Assembly (NCBI RefSeq): GCF_041197575.1
Contig: NZ_JBDKXB010000005.1
Span: 183,361-247,360, forward strand
Source: Thioalkalicoccus limnaeus
GTDB taxonomy: Bacteria > Pseudomonadota > Gammaproteobacteria > Chromatiales > Chromatiaceae
Length of the DNA: 64,000 bases
Direction of reading: 5' to 3'
Made by a program: the position numbers and the translations under genes. How positions within the stretch are numbered: position 1 is the stretch's first letter; each line of letters starts with the position of its first letter. Below, piece by piece: positions 43,796 to 53,288 of the stretch. The notes under the pieces are model-generated. The model made no database searches. It was not told the origin of the DNA and saw only the letters and a program-made list of their open reading frames with translations.

Positions 43796-45031
43796 GTGAA
43801 CCTTACGCCGAAATGCCGTTTCTGTGGTGCTGGCTTGGAGCGGACAGTCGTTGATCTCGGGATGTCTCCACTTTGCGAAAGCTATGTAGACAACAAGGAT
43901 CTCGACAAGATGGAGGCCTTTTATCCGCTGCGTGTCTATGTCTGTGAAGATTGTTACCTTGTGCAACTGCTGGAATATGTGAAAGCTAAAGATATCTATA
44001 CTGAGTACGCTTACTTCTCGTCGTACTCAGATAGCTGGCTCGCTCACGCTAGAGCGTACGTGAAAATGATCACGGAGCGGTTGCGTCTTGATGGATCAAG
44101 TAAGGTATTTGAGCTGGCCAGCAATGATGGTTACCTACTGCAATATTTCGTCGAGCAAGGCATAGGTGCAGTCGGAATCGAGCCAGCGGCGAATATTGCC
44201 AAGGTGGCAAACGACAAAGGCATTAAAACGATTCCGCGGTTTTTTGGCCTAGAGGTGGCGAGAGACCTCGTGGCGGAGGGGAGTCACGCGGACCTCCTTC
44301 TTGGCAACAATGTTCTTGCGCATGTTCCGGATATCAACGACTTTGTGGCGGGAATGAAGGTGCTCCTCGCGTCTGGCGGTGTTATCACGATGGAGTTCCC
44401 GCATCTCCTTCGGCTCATCGAGGGGAATCAGTTTGACACTATCTACCACGAACACTTCTCCTACCTTTCGTTTCTTACGGTGCAGAAAATCTTTGGGGCT
44501 CATGGCCTGAAGGTCTTTGATGTCGAGGAGTTGCCGACCCACGGTGGCTCGTTACGCATCTATGGCTGTCACGCTGAAGATGAGACCCGGCCGATTTGTT
44601 CGCGGGTCCAAGCGTTGAAAGCGGCCGAAGAAGAATTCGGCCTGATGCGGGTAGATACTTACTCGCTATTCGCACAGAAGGTTAAGGAAACGAAGTTCAA
44701 GCTGCTTAGAATGCTCATCGGCCTGAAGAGTCGGGGCAAGGTGATCGTGGGCTACGGTGCTCCGGGGAAGGGCAATACGCTGTTGAATTACTGTGGCATT
44801 CGTACCGATTTTTTGGACTATACCGTCGACCGAAATCCCTACAAGCATTTCAAGGTACTCCCCGGTACGCATATCCCCATCTACGCTCCCGAGAAGATAA
44901 GGCAAACGCGACCGGATTATTTGCTGATCTTGCCTTGGAACCTCAGGGACGAGATTGTTGCGCAAAATGACTTTATTAGGGAGTGGGGCGGGCGGTTCAT
45001 TGTGCCGATCCCGGAACCGGAGATTCTTTAA
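43796..45031 (+). CDS. Sugar C-methyltransferase with zinc-binding N-terminus
   Basis: 411 residues in three domains: an N-terminal zinc-binding domain with CRFCG and CEDC (residues about 7-50), a SAM-binding domain (VFELASNDGYLLQYFVEQG), and a C-terminal domain with VGYGAPGKGNTLLNY. This is the architecture of TylC3-type enzymes that methylate a carbon of a nucleotide-bound keto-deoxysugar. The GTG at 43796 has GAGGGCGG upstream and is preferred to GTG at 43778. The stop overlaps the next start by one base. Confidence 0.88.
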   Translation: MNLTPKCRFCGAGLERTVVDLGMSPLCESYVDNKDLDKMEAFYPLRVYVCEDCYLVQLLEYVKAKDIYTEYAYFSSYSDSWLAHARAYVKMITERLRLDGSSKVFELASNDGYLLQYFVEQGIGAVGIEPAANIAKVANDKGIKTIPRFFGLEVARDLVAEGSHADLLLGNNVLAHVPDINDFVAGMKVLLASGGVITMEFPHLLRLIEGNQFDTIYHEHFSYLSFLTVQKIFGAHGLKVFDVEELPTHGGSLRIYGCHAEDETRPICSRVQALKAAEEEFGLMRVDTYSLFAQKVKETKFKLLRMLIGLKSRGKVIVGYGAPGKGNTLLNYCGIRTDFLDYTVDRNPYKHFKVLPGTHIPIYAPEKIRQTRPDYLLILPWNLRDEIVAQNDFIREWGGRFIVPIPEPEIL

Positions 45032-45567
45032 TGAGATTCACGGAGACCGCACTCTCGGGCGCCTTTATTGTTGACCTGGAGCCGGCGGCGGATGAGCGCG
45101 GGTTCTTCGCGCGCTCCTGGTGCACCGAGGAATTCCGCCGCCACGGGCTCTCGGGGAGAGTTGCGCAGTGTAATGTGTCATTTAATAGGAAGGCGGGCAC
45201 CTTCCGCGGTATGCATTTCCAGGCGCCGCCTTATCAAGAAGCCAAGCTTGTGCGTTGTACTTGCGGTGCGATATACGATGTCATTGTCGATCTGCGGCGC
45301 GATTCCCCCACGTTCGGAAGGCACTTCGGGGTCGTGCTGTCGGCGGAGAATCGACGAATGCTGTATGTCCCGGAGGACTTTGCTCACGGCTTTATAACGC
45401 TTGTGGACAATACGGAGGTGTTCTACCAGATGTCCGAGGTTTATTCGGCTGAGTGTTCGAGGAGTTTCAGGTGGGATGACCCATCGTTGGGAATCGATTT
45501 TCCGATTGAGATTGCGGTGATATCGGAACGAGACCGGAATAGTCCCTATCTGGCCATGATTTTATGA
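45031..45567 (+). CDS. dTDP-4-dehydrorhamnose 3,5-epimerase-like cupin
   Basis: 178 residues, the RmlC size. Cupin with the substrate region FRGMHFQAPPYQEAKLVR (catalytic His), YDVIVDLR and VPEDFAHGF. It epimerises C3 and/or C5 of a 4-keto sugar nucleotide; with the C-methyltransferase beside it, it likely completes a branched sugar rather than rhamnose, since rmlA, rmlB and rmlD are not here. It overlaps the genes on both sides (TAATG and ATGA). Confidence 0.88.
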   Translation: MRFTETALSGAFIVDLEPAADERGFFARSWCTEEFRRHGLSGRVAQCNVSFNRKAGTFRGMHFQAPPYQEAKLVRCTCGAIYDVIVDLRRDSPTFGRHFGVVLSAENRRMLYVPEDFAHGFITLVDNTEVFYQMSEVYSAECSRSFRWDDPSLGIDFPIEIAVISERDRNSPYLAMIL

Positions 45568-46928
45568 CCATTCAGCCGAAAGACGTTGGGTGGTACTGCG
45601 AGCCCGACAGCGGGCTTCAGATGTATGAGTTCGTCCGGCAACTCTATCCCATTTGTCGCAGCATCACGGGGAATGGGGTGCGGGAGACACTGCGGATAAT
45701 CGGTCAACGAGTTCCGTTGCAGATTCGGGAGGTTCCCACCGGTACGAAAGTTTTTGATTGGACGATCCCTCGGGAGTGGAACATTCGGGATGCCTGGGTG
45801 AAGGACCCAAGTGGTAGGAAGATCATCGAACTTCGGAACAGTAATTTGCATGTTGTGAGCTACAGCGTTCCCGTGCATAAGAAGTTGTCGCTCCCAGAGT
45901 TGAAGAAGCACTTGCACAGCCTCCCCGAGTTGCCTCATCTTATACCGTACCGAACGTCGTACTACCAGGCGACTTGGGGGTTCTGCCTTAGCCATAACCA
46001 GCAACGAGAGTTGGTTGAAGGGGAGTATGAGGTTTTTATCGATTCATCGCTCGAAGACGGGCATCTTTCGTTTGGGGAGTACTTGTTGAAGGGACAGACT
46101 ACGGAGGAGGTCCTGCTTTCCTGTCACGTATGCCATCCGTCCCTTGCTAACGATAACCTGTCCGGTGTCGCGCTGGCCACAGCCTTAGCGCAGTTACTGG
46201 AAGGATACGATAGGAGATACTCTTATCGGTTTTTATTCGTTCCTGGCACTATTGGTGCGATTACTTGGCTGGCGTTGAATGAGGATTTCATACGCCAGAT
46301 CAAGTGCGGCTTAGTGGTGGCTTTGGTTGGGGATCGCGGCAAGCTTACATACAAAAAGAGTCGGCAACGCTGCGCGGAGATCGATCAAGCCGCTCTCCAT
46401 GTGCTCGGGCATAGCGGGGCAGCCTACGAGGTCCAGGACTTCTCGCCGTATGGATATGACGAGAGGCAGTATTGTTCACCCGGTATCGATTTGGCCGTTG
46501 GTTCTCTTACTCGGACACCTTACGGACGGTATCTCGAATATCACACATCTGGTGACAACTTGGATTTTTTGAGTGCCGACGCCTTGGAAGATTCGCTTCA
46601 GGCATACCTTTCCATACTGCACGTAGTCGACACGAACCGTCGTTACCGGAATCAGTATCCCAAATGCGAGCCGCAGTTGGGACGCAGAGGCCTGTACAGC
46701 GAACTAGGGGGTCAATCTGACGGAAAAGAGCTGGAAATGGCGCTTCTTTGGGTTTTGAATTTCTCGGATGGGGAGCACTCTATACTTGATATAGCCGCTC
46801 GTTCCGGGAAGCCCTTTGCGCAGCTTGCGCGTGCTGCGAGGCTTCTAGAACGCGCGGGTTTGCTGAAGGAGTCTATGGAGAGAGAGGAAATCAGAGGTGT
46901 CGAAAGGCCTATAGAGTCAGGGGGCTAA
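45564..46928 (+). CDS. DUF4910 aminopeptidase-like protein
   Basis: 454 residues. Zinc-peptidase-like fold: CHVCHPSLANDNLSGVALAT with His and Asp as possible metal ligands, EYHTSGDNLDFL further on, and a C-terminal winged-helix region (residues about 390-445). The DUF2172/DUF4910 family commonly sits in surface-polysaccharide clusters together with PIG-L deacetylases and cytidylyltransferases, as here, though its reaction is not known to me. The start overlaps the cupin stop (ATGA). Confidence 0.82.
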   Translation: MTIQPKDVGWYCEPDSGLQMYEFVRQLYPICRSITGNGVRETLRIIGQRVPLQIREVPTGTKVFDWTIPREWNIRDAWVKDPSGRKIIELRNSNLHVVSYSVPVHKKLSLPELKKHLHSLPELPHLIPYRTSYYQATWGFCLSHNQQRELVEGEYEVFIDSSLEDGHLSFGEYLLKGQTTEEVLLSCHVCHPSLANDNLSGVALATALAQLLEGYDRRYSYRFLFVPGTIGAITWLALNEDFIRQIKCGLVVALVGDRGKLTYKKSRQRCAEIDQAALHVLGHSGAAYEVQDFSPYGYDERQYCSPGIDLAVGSLTRTPYGRYLEYHTSGDNLDFLSADALEDSLQAYLSILHVVDTNRRYRNQYPKCEPQLGRRGLYSELGGQSDGKELEMALLWVLNFSDGEHSILDIAARSGKPFAQLARAARLLERAGLLKESMEREEIRGVERPIESGG

Positions 46929-46933
46929 GGCAA

Positions 46934-47710
46934 ATGAAAGTCGTGCTTTTCTGTGGAGGTCTTGGGACGCGTCTTCGAGAGCATTCCGACACGATTCCCA
47001 AGCCGCTCGTAAACATTGGTTATCGGCCGATTCTCTGGCACTTGATGCGTTATTACGCGCATTTTGGGCACAATGAATTTATCCTCTGCTTGGGATATCG
47101 CGGTGACTTGATTAGAGAGTACTTTCTTAACTTCAATGAGTGTATGTCGAATGATTTTGTGCTTACTCAAGGTGGAGCCAAGGTAGAACTGCTATCACGG
47201 GATCTGGATGATTGGACGATCACGTTCGTGGACACGGGCCTGCATTCGAACATCGCTGGACGCTTGACGCGCGTCCGACGCTATCTGGAAGACGACGAGG
47301 TGTTCCTGGCGAATTATGCGGATGCGCTGACTGATCTTCCGCTTGATCAGCATGTGGAAGCGTTTCTCGACCAAGAGCTGGTCGCAAGTTTCGTTGCTGT
47401 TCCGACATCGCAGAGCTTTCACGGCGTGTACGCCGATGAGGAAGGCATCGTAACATCGTTCGGCAGTATGCAGGAGGCTAATTTTTGGATAAACGGCGGT
47501 TTTTTTTGCTTTCGTCGGGAGGTCTTTGATTTTATTCAAGAAGGCGAGGAGCTCGTGGAGAAACCGTTTCAGCGGTTGATTCAGCGCCGAAAATTGGGGG
47601 TGTTTCGCTATCGAGGCTTCTGGCAACAGATGGACACCTTCAAGGAGAAGATTGCATATGACCGTATGGAGGGGCGCGGCGAGTGCCCATGGATGGTATG
47701 GAAAGGCTAA
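46934..47710 (+). CDS. Glucose-1-phosphate cytidylyltransferase-like nucleotidyltransferase
   Basis: 258 residues. N-terminal nucleotide site VVLFCGGLGTRLREH with the KPLVNIGYRPILWHL segment, and NYADALTDLP and WINGGFFCFR motifs of the RfbF group. It activates a sugar-1-phosphate with CTP (or another NTP), the entry step of the deoxysugar pathway in this cluster. Six bases separate it from the DUF4910 gene. Confidence 0.87.
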   Translation: MKVVLFCGGLGTRLREHSDTIPKPLVNIGYRPILWHLMRYYAHFGHNEFILCLGYRGDLIREYFLNFNECMSNDFVLTQGGAKVELLSRDLDDWTITFVDTGLHSNIAGRLTRVRRYLEDDEVFLANYADALTDLPLDQHVEAFLDQELVASFVAVPTSQSFHGVYADEEGIVTSFGSMQEANFWINGGFFCFRREVFDFIQEGEELVEKPFQRLIQRRKLGVFRYRGFWQQMDTFKEKIAYDRMEGRGECPWMVWKG

Positions 47711-47730
47711 GCGATAAGGGTATTTGAAAA

Positions 47731-48381
47731 GTGCGCAAGGTTCCCTTGTTTTCTGGTGAAGGGCCAACGCAGTTGCTTTGTATCGGTGCGCACAGCGACG
47801 ATATAGAGATCGGATGCGGCGGGACCATCATCCGGATTCTTGAGGAATACAAAGAGCTGAGGGTCGTGTGGGTCGTATTGTCCGCGAATGAGGAGCGACG
47901 GGCTGAGGCGGAGGTAAGTGCCGGTCGGTTTTTGCAAAGGGCAAAAGAGACGCGTATTCTCGTTGCGGGGTTTCGGGACGGCTATTTTCCTTATATTGGT
48001 GCGGAAATCAAGGCTTACTTTGATTGGTTGAAAGGTGAGGTTTCCCCAGATCTAATATTCACGCATTTTCGTTCCGATCTCCATCAAGATCATCGTATCG
48101 CATCGGAGTTGACCTGGAATAGCTTCAGAGACCACCTGATCTTCGAATACGAGATTCCTAAGTATGATGGGGGTCTTTCCAGTCCGAATGTTCTTGTGGA
48201 GCTCAAGGCGGAGTACTGTCGTGAGAAGGTAAGACACCTACTTGACTGCTTTCCTTCCCAGCGTGGGAAAGCATGGTTTTCTGAGGAGACGTTTCTTGCG
48301 ATTATGAGGTTGCGAGGGATGGAGGCAAACGCGAGCAGCAATTATGCTGAAGGCTTCTATTCGCGGAAACTCGTTGTGTAG
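47731..48381 (+). CDS. PIG-L family deacetylase
   Basis: 216 residues from a GTG start. Zinc-site motif CIGAHSDDIEIGCGG and HQDHRIASE, the metal-binding residues of LmbE/PIG-L deacetylases that remove N-acetyl groups from amino sugars. It follows the cytidylyltransferase by 20 bases. It may free an amine on a sugar made by this cluster; that is inferred from position. Confidence 0.88.
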   Translation: MRKVPLFSGEGPTQLLCIGAHSDDIEIGCGGTIIRILEEYKELRVVWVVLSANEERRAEAEVSAGRFLQRAKETRILVAGFRDGYFPYIGAEIKAYFDWLKGEVSPDLIFTHFRSDLHQDHRIASELTWNSFRDHLIFEYEIPKYDGGLSSPNVLVELKAEYCREKVRHLLDCFPSQRGKAWFSEETFLAIMRLRGMEANASSNYAEGFYSRKLVV

Positions 48382-48492
48382 GGGCGTTCCGGTATCGATG
48401 AGCCGTGCTGTGTTTCGTTCTGGGTGTATAGTTGTACGGACGCTCGGAAGAGCGGTGGTTCTCGTTGGTTAGCGAATGTGATAGCTATTGTG

Positions 48493-49815
48493 ATGACGTA
48501 CGATACGACTATTGGGCTTTCTGGCGAAGAGCTGCGGGGACGAGCCGCGAGGCTTATTCCTGGAGGTTGCCATACGTACGCGAAGGGTGACGACCAGTTT
48601 CCTGCGATAGCGCCGCCATTTATTGTGCGGGGATCGGGATCGCATGTTTGGAGCTGCGACGGGCGCGAGTATATTGAATATGGCATGGGATTGCGTGCAG
48701 TGACTCTTGGGCACGCTTTCCCGCCCATATTGGAAGCCGCCATCAGGGAGCTTGCCAAGGGCAGCAATTTCACTCGTCCGTCGCCGGTCGAGGTGGAATG
48801 CGCGGAGTGCTTGCTCGAGATGGTCCCAGGCGCGGAAATGGTGAAGTTCTGCAAGGACGGCTCTCACGCTGTTGATGGGGCTATCCGTCTAGCTCGCGCG
48901 TTTACCGGTCGTGATCTTATCGCGGTTTGTGGCGATCATCCATTTTTTTCCACGAGTGACTGGTTTATTGGAACTACGGAAATGAGCGCTGGCATTCCAG
49001 ATGCAACAAAGCGTCTGGTGCTGAAGTTCCGGTACAACGATATCGATGACCTGGAAGCGTTGTTTGCTCTCCACCCGAAGCAGATAGCTTGTGTCATTAT
49101 GGAGGCCGCGCGCACCGAGGAACCCCATGAGGGATACCTGGCAGAGGTAAGAAAGCTTGCAGATCGGTACGGCGCTGTCCTCGTGTTCGATGAGATGATC
49201 ACGGGGTTTCGGTGGCATAACGGCGGCGCTCAGGGAGTTTACAAAGTGACACCAGACCTGAGCACTTTCGGTAAAGCTCTGGCGAATGGGTTTTCCGTAT
49301 CTGCGCTTTGTGGGCGGCGTGAACTTATGAAACTGGGGGGCAGTCAGCATGATCGGGAGCGTGTTTTTCTGCTGTCGACAACCCATGGAGCAGAGGCTCA
49401 CGAACTCGCGGCAGCATTGGCGACGATGAAGTATTACCAGGCGCATCCGGTCGTGGGAACCCTTTATGAGCGGGGTGCGCGGCTGCGGGCAGGGTTTGTG
49501 GAGGCTGTTTGTGAGTTCGGCCTCTACGGTCATGTTGAGGTGGTGGGTCGCGATTGCAATTTGCTGTTCGTGACCAGGGACGCAGAAGGGCGTCCAAGCC
49601 AAGCGTTGCGGGCGCTGTTTATGCAAGAGCTTGTTCGCCATGGTGTCCTCGCGCCTTCTTTCGTTGTCAGCTACTCACATTCGGAAGATGATATCGACAA
49701 GACTGTCGACGCCGTCCGGGCGGCGCTTCGGGTTTACGGGCGCGCATTAGAGGATGGTGTGGAAAAATACCTGGTCGGTCGGCCGGTGATGCCAGTGTTC
49801 AGGCGTCATGGATGA
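48493..49815 (+). CDS. Class III aminotransferase, glutamate-1-semialdehyde-aminomutase-like
   Basis: 440 residues. PLP fold type I: GLRAVTLGHAFPPI, FDEMITGFRWHNGG, and the PLP Lys in STFGKALANGFSVSAL. Closest in pattern to glutamate-1-semialdehyde 2,1-aminomutase, but it lies in a polysaccharide cluster and is more likely to act on a sugar or a side-chain donor. The start at 48493 gives MTYDTTIG; the frame is open back to 48424, and no ribosome-binding site decides it. Confidence 0.83.
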   Translation: MTYDTTIGLSGEELRGRAARLIPGGCHTYAKGDDQFPAIAPPFIVRGSGSHVWSCDGREYIEYGMGLRAVTLGHAFPPILEAAIRELAKGSNFTRPSPVEVECAECLLEMVPGAEMVKFCKDGSHAVDGAIRLARAFTGRDLIAVCGDHPFFSTSDWFIGTTEMSAGIPDATKRLVLKFRYNDIDDLEALFALHPKQIACVIMEAARTEEPHEGYLAEVRKLADRYGAVLVFDEMITGFRWHNGGAQGVYKVTPDLSTFGKALANGFSVSALCGRRELMKLGGSQHDRERVFLLSTTHGAEAHELAAALATMKYYQAHPVVGTLYERGARLRAGFVEAVCEFGLYGHVEVVGRDCNLLFVTRDAEGRPSQALRALFMQELVRHGVLAPSFVVSYSHSEDDIDKTVDAVRAALRVYGRALEDGVEKYLVGRPVMPVFRRHG

Positions 49816-49899
49816 TGGCGCCCTATAACAGCGAGTTTGGGGCGAGCGAAGCCACCACACGATAATAGGGGAAGCCGCTCAATCAAGCCATAACGGAAA

Positions 49900-49927
49900 T
49901 ACCGCCGGCTTTGTCCGAGCGGCGGTA
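49900..49927 (+). terminator. Hairpin between aminotransferase and glycosyltransferase genes
   Basis: An eight-base stem, TACCGCCG (49900-49907) and CGGCGGTA (49920-49927), in the 250-base gap. It has no T-run after it. The right arm reads GGCGGTAG, the first eight bases of the ops element, but the rest does not fit. Confidence 0.35.
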
Positions 49928-50067
49928 GGGATTTGGCATCCTTTACGTCCCTGGGATCTAGGGCCGGCAATCGCCTAGTTCTGGCTGGATCGACCGTTGG
50001 TGCAGCTTCCTGAGGTCTTCGTTGTGTCTCTAGGACCCACCAGTGCTATTCCGAGGATGGGAATGAA

Positions 50068-51171
50068 ATGCGTTTGGTTACGCCGTGGTTTGGTTCGTTC
50101 GCTCGGCAGGCCTTCCGGGCCGGCATGATGGAAGCGCAGGAGATCCTTGTAGGTTGTGCAGGTGCCGAGCCAATAGATCTGGTGCCGGACAGTAGCTTTG
50201 CTTGGAAAGCTTCGGTTCACCATCGGCTTGCACATTTGCCGGGGTTCGAGGCGTTAGCTAAGGCGAACGTTGGTCTGCGTGCGGCGGAGCTTGGAGGAAC
50301 ATGCGATGTGTTTATCGCCGTTTTTCCGTATTGGAGGGACCTTCATTGGATCAATGCCATAAAGAGATGGAGGAGTCGCTGTGGGACGGCGATCTGTTGG
50401 ATCGATGAGCTTTGGGTGAGGGAAATCCCGGGTGTGAAGCATTGGTTTCGCTGGTTGGATGACTTTGACCATATCTTCGTAGGTGTCCCGGGCTCGGAGC
50501 ATGCCTTAAGCAAAGCGCTCGGGCGGCCTTGTCACTTGCTTGTGGGGGCAGTTGACACACTGAAATTTCGGCCTATCTCGAATTACGCGGCACGAGGGAT
50601 AGACGTTTACAGTGTCGGGCGACGTGTAGATGCAGTGCACAAGGAACTGCTCCGGCTTGAACAAGAAGAGGGGATCTTTTATGTCTTCGATACCCTGCAT
50701 AGTGGCGAAAGCAGGATGGACGATTACTCTTCTCATCGGCAAATGTACGCGAATTTGTGCAAGCGTAGTCGGGTTTTCATCGTTGCGCCCGGTAAAGTCG
50801 ACCAGGTGAGGCAGACGGGCGGGCAGGCTGATATTGGTTACCGATATTTTGAGGGTGTGGCCGCGGGGGCAGTGCTGGTTGGAAGCGCTCCGGATGCGGA
50901 CGCGTTCCGTAGTAATTTCGATTGGAAGGATTCGATCGTTGAAATCCGAGCGGATGGAAGGAACGCTTATGGTGTGGTGAGGGATCTTCTGGCTGATACG
51001 GGGCGACTTGAGGCGATTAGCGTACAGAACATGGTCATGGCGCTACGTCGTCACGACTGGGCTCACCGGTGGCTGACAATGTTTGAGCGTGCCGGTTTGC
51101 CGGAGCCGACTGGTCTGGTGAGAAGAGTTGCAAGATTGGAGGAAGCAGCGCGGGCGGCAAGGGTAGTGTGA
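50068..51171 (+). CDS. Probable glycosyltransferase
   Basis: 367 residues. The C-terminal half has the glycosyltransferase pattern QADIGYRYFEGVAAGAVLVG with a following LADTGRLEAIS helix, as in GT4-like Glyco_trans_1_2 proteins. The N-terminal half is less typical and has IDELWVREIPGVKHWFRWLD. Donor and acceptor are unknown. It is flanked by gene-free DNA on both sides and its base use is AT-rich compared with the housekeeping part. Confidence 0.68.
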   Translation: MRLVTPWFGSFARQAFRAGMMEAQEILVGCAGAEPIDLVPDSSFAWKASVHHRLAHLPGFEALAKANVGLRAAELGGTCDVFIAVFPYWRDLHWINAIKRWRSRCGTAICWIDELWVREIPGVKHWFRWLDDFDHIFVGVPGSEHALSKALGRPCHLLVGAVDTLKFRPISNYAARGIDVYSVGRRVDAVHKELLRLEQEEGIFYVFDTLHSGESRMDDYSSHRQMYANLCKRSRVFIVAPGKVDQVRQTGGQADIGYRYFEGVAAGAVLVGSAPDADAFRSNFDWKDSIVEIRADGRNAYGVVRDLLADTGRLEAISVQNMVMALRRHDWAHRWLTMFERAGLPEPTGLVRRVARLEEAARAARVV

Positions 51172-51724
51172 GGGCGGGAAAGTTGGTGGTTAAATGGCCC
51201 CGCTATCGGCGTGCCAGTGTTTCTGAGATGGCGGCGTCGTTATCGCGGAGATTCTCACGGTACGTCAGCTAGGCGAACGTCAGGCAAAGAAACTGATCGA
51301 GGCATGTGAACGATTTGACCTTTTGATGACCATTAGACGGCTCGACGCACTGACGAAACAGCGGCGGCGGAAGATGCCCGCGACCGGTGCCAAAAGCAGT
51401 TTACGAGCGAACATGCGTCCGCCTCCACCGCGGGTAGGATGGGGTAGAAGGCTCGCGGACCGAGCACCCGTGGTTCGAGTCGATGTTCAGAAAACCTGTT
51501 CAGTTAACATCAAACCTCATGTGGCCGCGCCAAGCGCACACATAATAACGGGACGCTAGTCTAGTGGACGCAACTTGCAAATCGTCGACTCTACTGCGAC
51601 AGGCCGAACCCTACCACAGCTGCGACCGCGATAACATTGCGTTGGTGGGTTCTCGGCGGCGGCTGAAGCCGCTCCATCAGGGGAGTTCTGCGATGGATCT
51701 CCGCAGGTCTGGCGAGCCGAATTT
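51172..51724. other. Gene-free stretch
   Basis: About 550 bases with no supportable gene; a short hairpin GCGGCTGAAGCCGC lies near 51659-51672. It probably holds the promoter of the flippase operon. Confidence 0.4.
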
Positions 51725-53275
51725 ATGAGCGCGAGAGATCGGTTCGAGTTTCTAGTTGGTAATCCGGCCGCGGGCAGTGATTTTGGGCGAAAAACCGTTC
51801 GTAGCGGCGCTTACGCCCTCGCGGGTGAGGGTGTCGATTTCTTTATAAGGTTGGCCTCTGTGGTGATTCTGGCGCGATTGCTCCTACCCGAGCACTTCGG
51901 TCTTATCGCCATGGTCACAGCCGTCACAATGATCGCCGAGCGCTTTAAGGACCTTGGTCTCACCGCCGCCGCGATTCAGAGTCCGACGCTCTCGCATGAG
52001 CAAGCGAGCACCCTATTTTGGGTGAATGTCGGCGCGGGGTGGTTGATGGCGGGATGTGTAGCAGGCCTCGCCTACCCATTGGTGCTTTTTTACGACGATC
52101 CAAGGCTGTTCCACATCACGCTAGCCATTGCCTTGACATTTCTCTGGAGCGGTTTCGCCAGCCAGCATTATGCGCTGCTTCGGCGCGCGATGAAGTACCG
52201 GGAGATTGCTGTCATTCAGGTGGCAGCGAGTGTGTTGAGCGTCATCGTTGCGGTCGCGATGGCGATGAACGGTTTCGGTTATTGGGCACTTGTTGGCCGC
52301 GAGGTCGCCCGGAGCATCTTCCTGTCGGTCGGTGCCTGGATATTCCTTCCCTGGATACCGGGCGGGCTCTGTCTGCGTTCGGGTGTCGGGAGGATGTTGA
52401 AGTTTGGAGCGGACATCACGGCGTTTAATTTTGTGTTTCTGGTGGCTCAGAGTATCGACCAATTGCTAGTCGGTAAGGTACTCGGGGCGCACGCGCTTGG
52501 AGTTTACCGGCAAGGTTATCAACTGGTGCTAGCACCCATGAACCAGCTAGCCTATCCGGTGCGGGTTGTGATGGAGTCGGCGCTTAGCCGTCTGCAACAC
52601 GACGCAGAGGCGTACCGCCATTATTATCGTTACATGCTCACCGTGGTCGCTTTTGTGACCTTTCCGCTCGGGCTGTTCATGGCTACCTACTCAAAGGAAC
52701 TCGTTACGGTTCTGTTGGGGCCGGCGTGGTTGGAGGCCATTCCAGTGTTTCGGATCCTCGCGATCGCGGCAACACTATATCCCGCAGGAGTTACGGCGGG
52801 TGCCGTGATGGTTACCTGCGGTTTATCGCGGCGTCTTTTTTGGATTGGGCTTGCGTCAGCGGTCGTGCTGGTGGCGCTTCTAGTGGCCGGGCTGCCTTTT
52901 GGTGTGGTGGGAATCGCCTCGGCTCATCTTGTGGCGACCTGGGTTTTTCTGATTCCCAAGCTCTACTGGAGCTTTCACGGGACGCCTATAAGCGTTCGTT
53001 TGTTTCTTATCGCCATTGCGAGGCCCGCCGCAGCTGCGGTCTTCATGGTGATTATTCTGGTCGCATGGAAGATAACAACAGGCGCGACTCCGGGCTTGGC
53101 GACCTTGGCAGCGGGGCTGTTAGTGGGGGTAGTTAGTTACGCTGCCGCTTGGTTCATCATTCCCGGAGGAAGGGCAGAGCTGTACGAAATCTACGATCGG
53201 ATTGCCGCGCGCCTTGGCCTGCAAAAGTATGTGCCAGCATGGGCGCTCAGGATTATCCGCGGGCGTTCAGTTTAG
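51725..53275 (+). CDS. Polysaccharide flippase (Wzx/lipopolysaccharide export family)
   Basis: 516 residues with about 12 to 14 hydrophobic segments. The N-terminal signature GAYALAGEGVDFFIRLASVV and ARLLLPEHFGLIAMVTA is that of the MOP-family Wzx/TuaB exporters, followed by the FWVNVGAGWLMAG region. It flips lipid-linked repeat units across the inner membrane. The start follows no obvious ribosome-binding site but gives the usual N-terminus. The methyltransferase gene follows within 14 bases. Confidence 0.9.
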   Translation: MSARDRFEFLVGNPAAGSDFGRKTVRSGAYALAGEGVDFFIRLASVVILARLLLPEHFGLIAMVTAVTMIAERFKDLGLTAAAIQSPTLSHEQASTLFWVNVGAGWLMAGCVAGLAYPLVLFYDDPRLFHITLAIALTFLWSGFASQHYALLRRAMKYREIAVIQVAASVLSVIVAVAMAMNGFGYWALVGREVARSIFLSVGAWIFLPWIPGGLCLRSGVGRMLKFGADITAFNFVFLVAQSIDQLLVGKVLGAHALGVYRQGYQLVLAPMNQLAYPVRVVMESALSRLQHDAEAYRHYYRYMLTVVAFVTFPLGLFMATYSKELVTVLLGPAWLEAIPVFRILAIAATLYPAGVTAGAVMVTCGLSRRLFWIGLASAVVLVALLVAGLPFGVVGIASAHLVATWVFLIPKLYWSFHGTPISVRLFLIAIARPAAAAVFMVIILVAWKITTGATPGLATLAAGLLVGVVSYAAAWFIIPGGRAELYEIYDRIAARLGLQKYVPAWALRIIRGRSV

Positions 53276-53288
53276 AAAGAGGAGTGAC

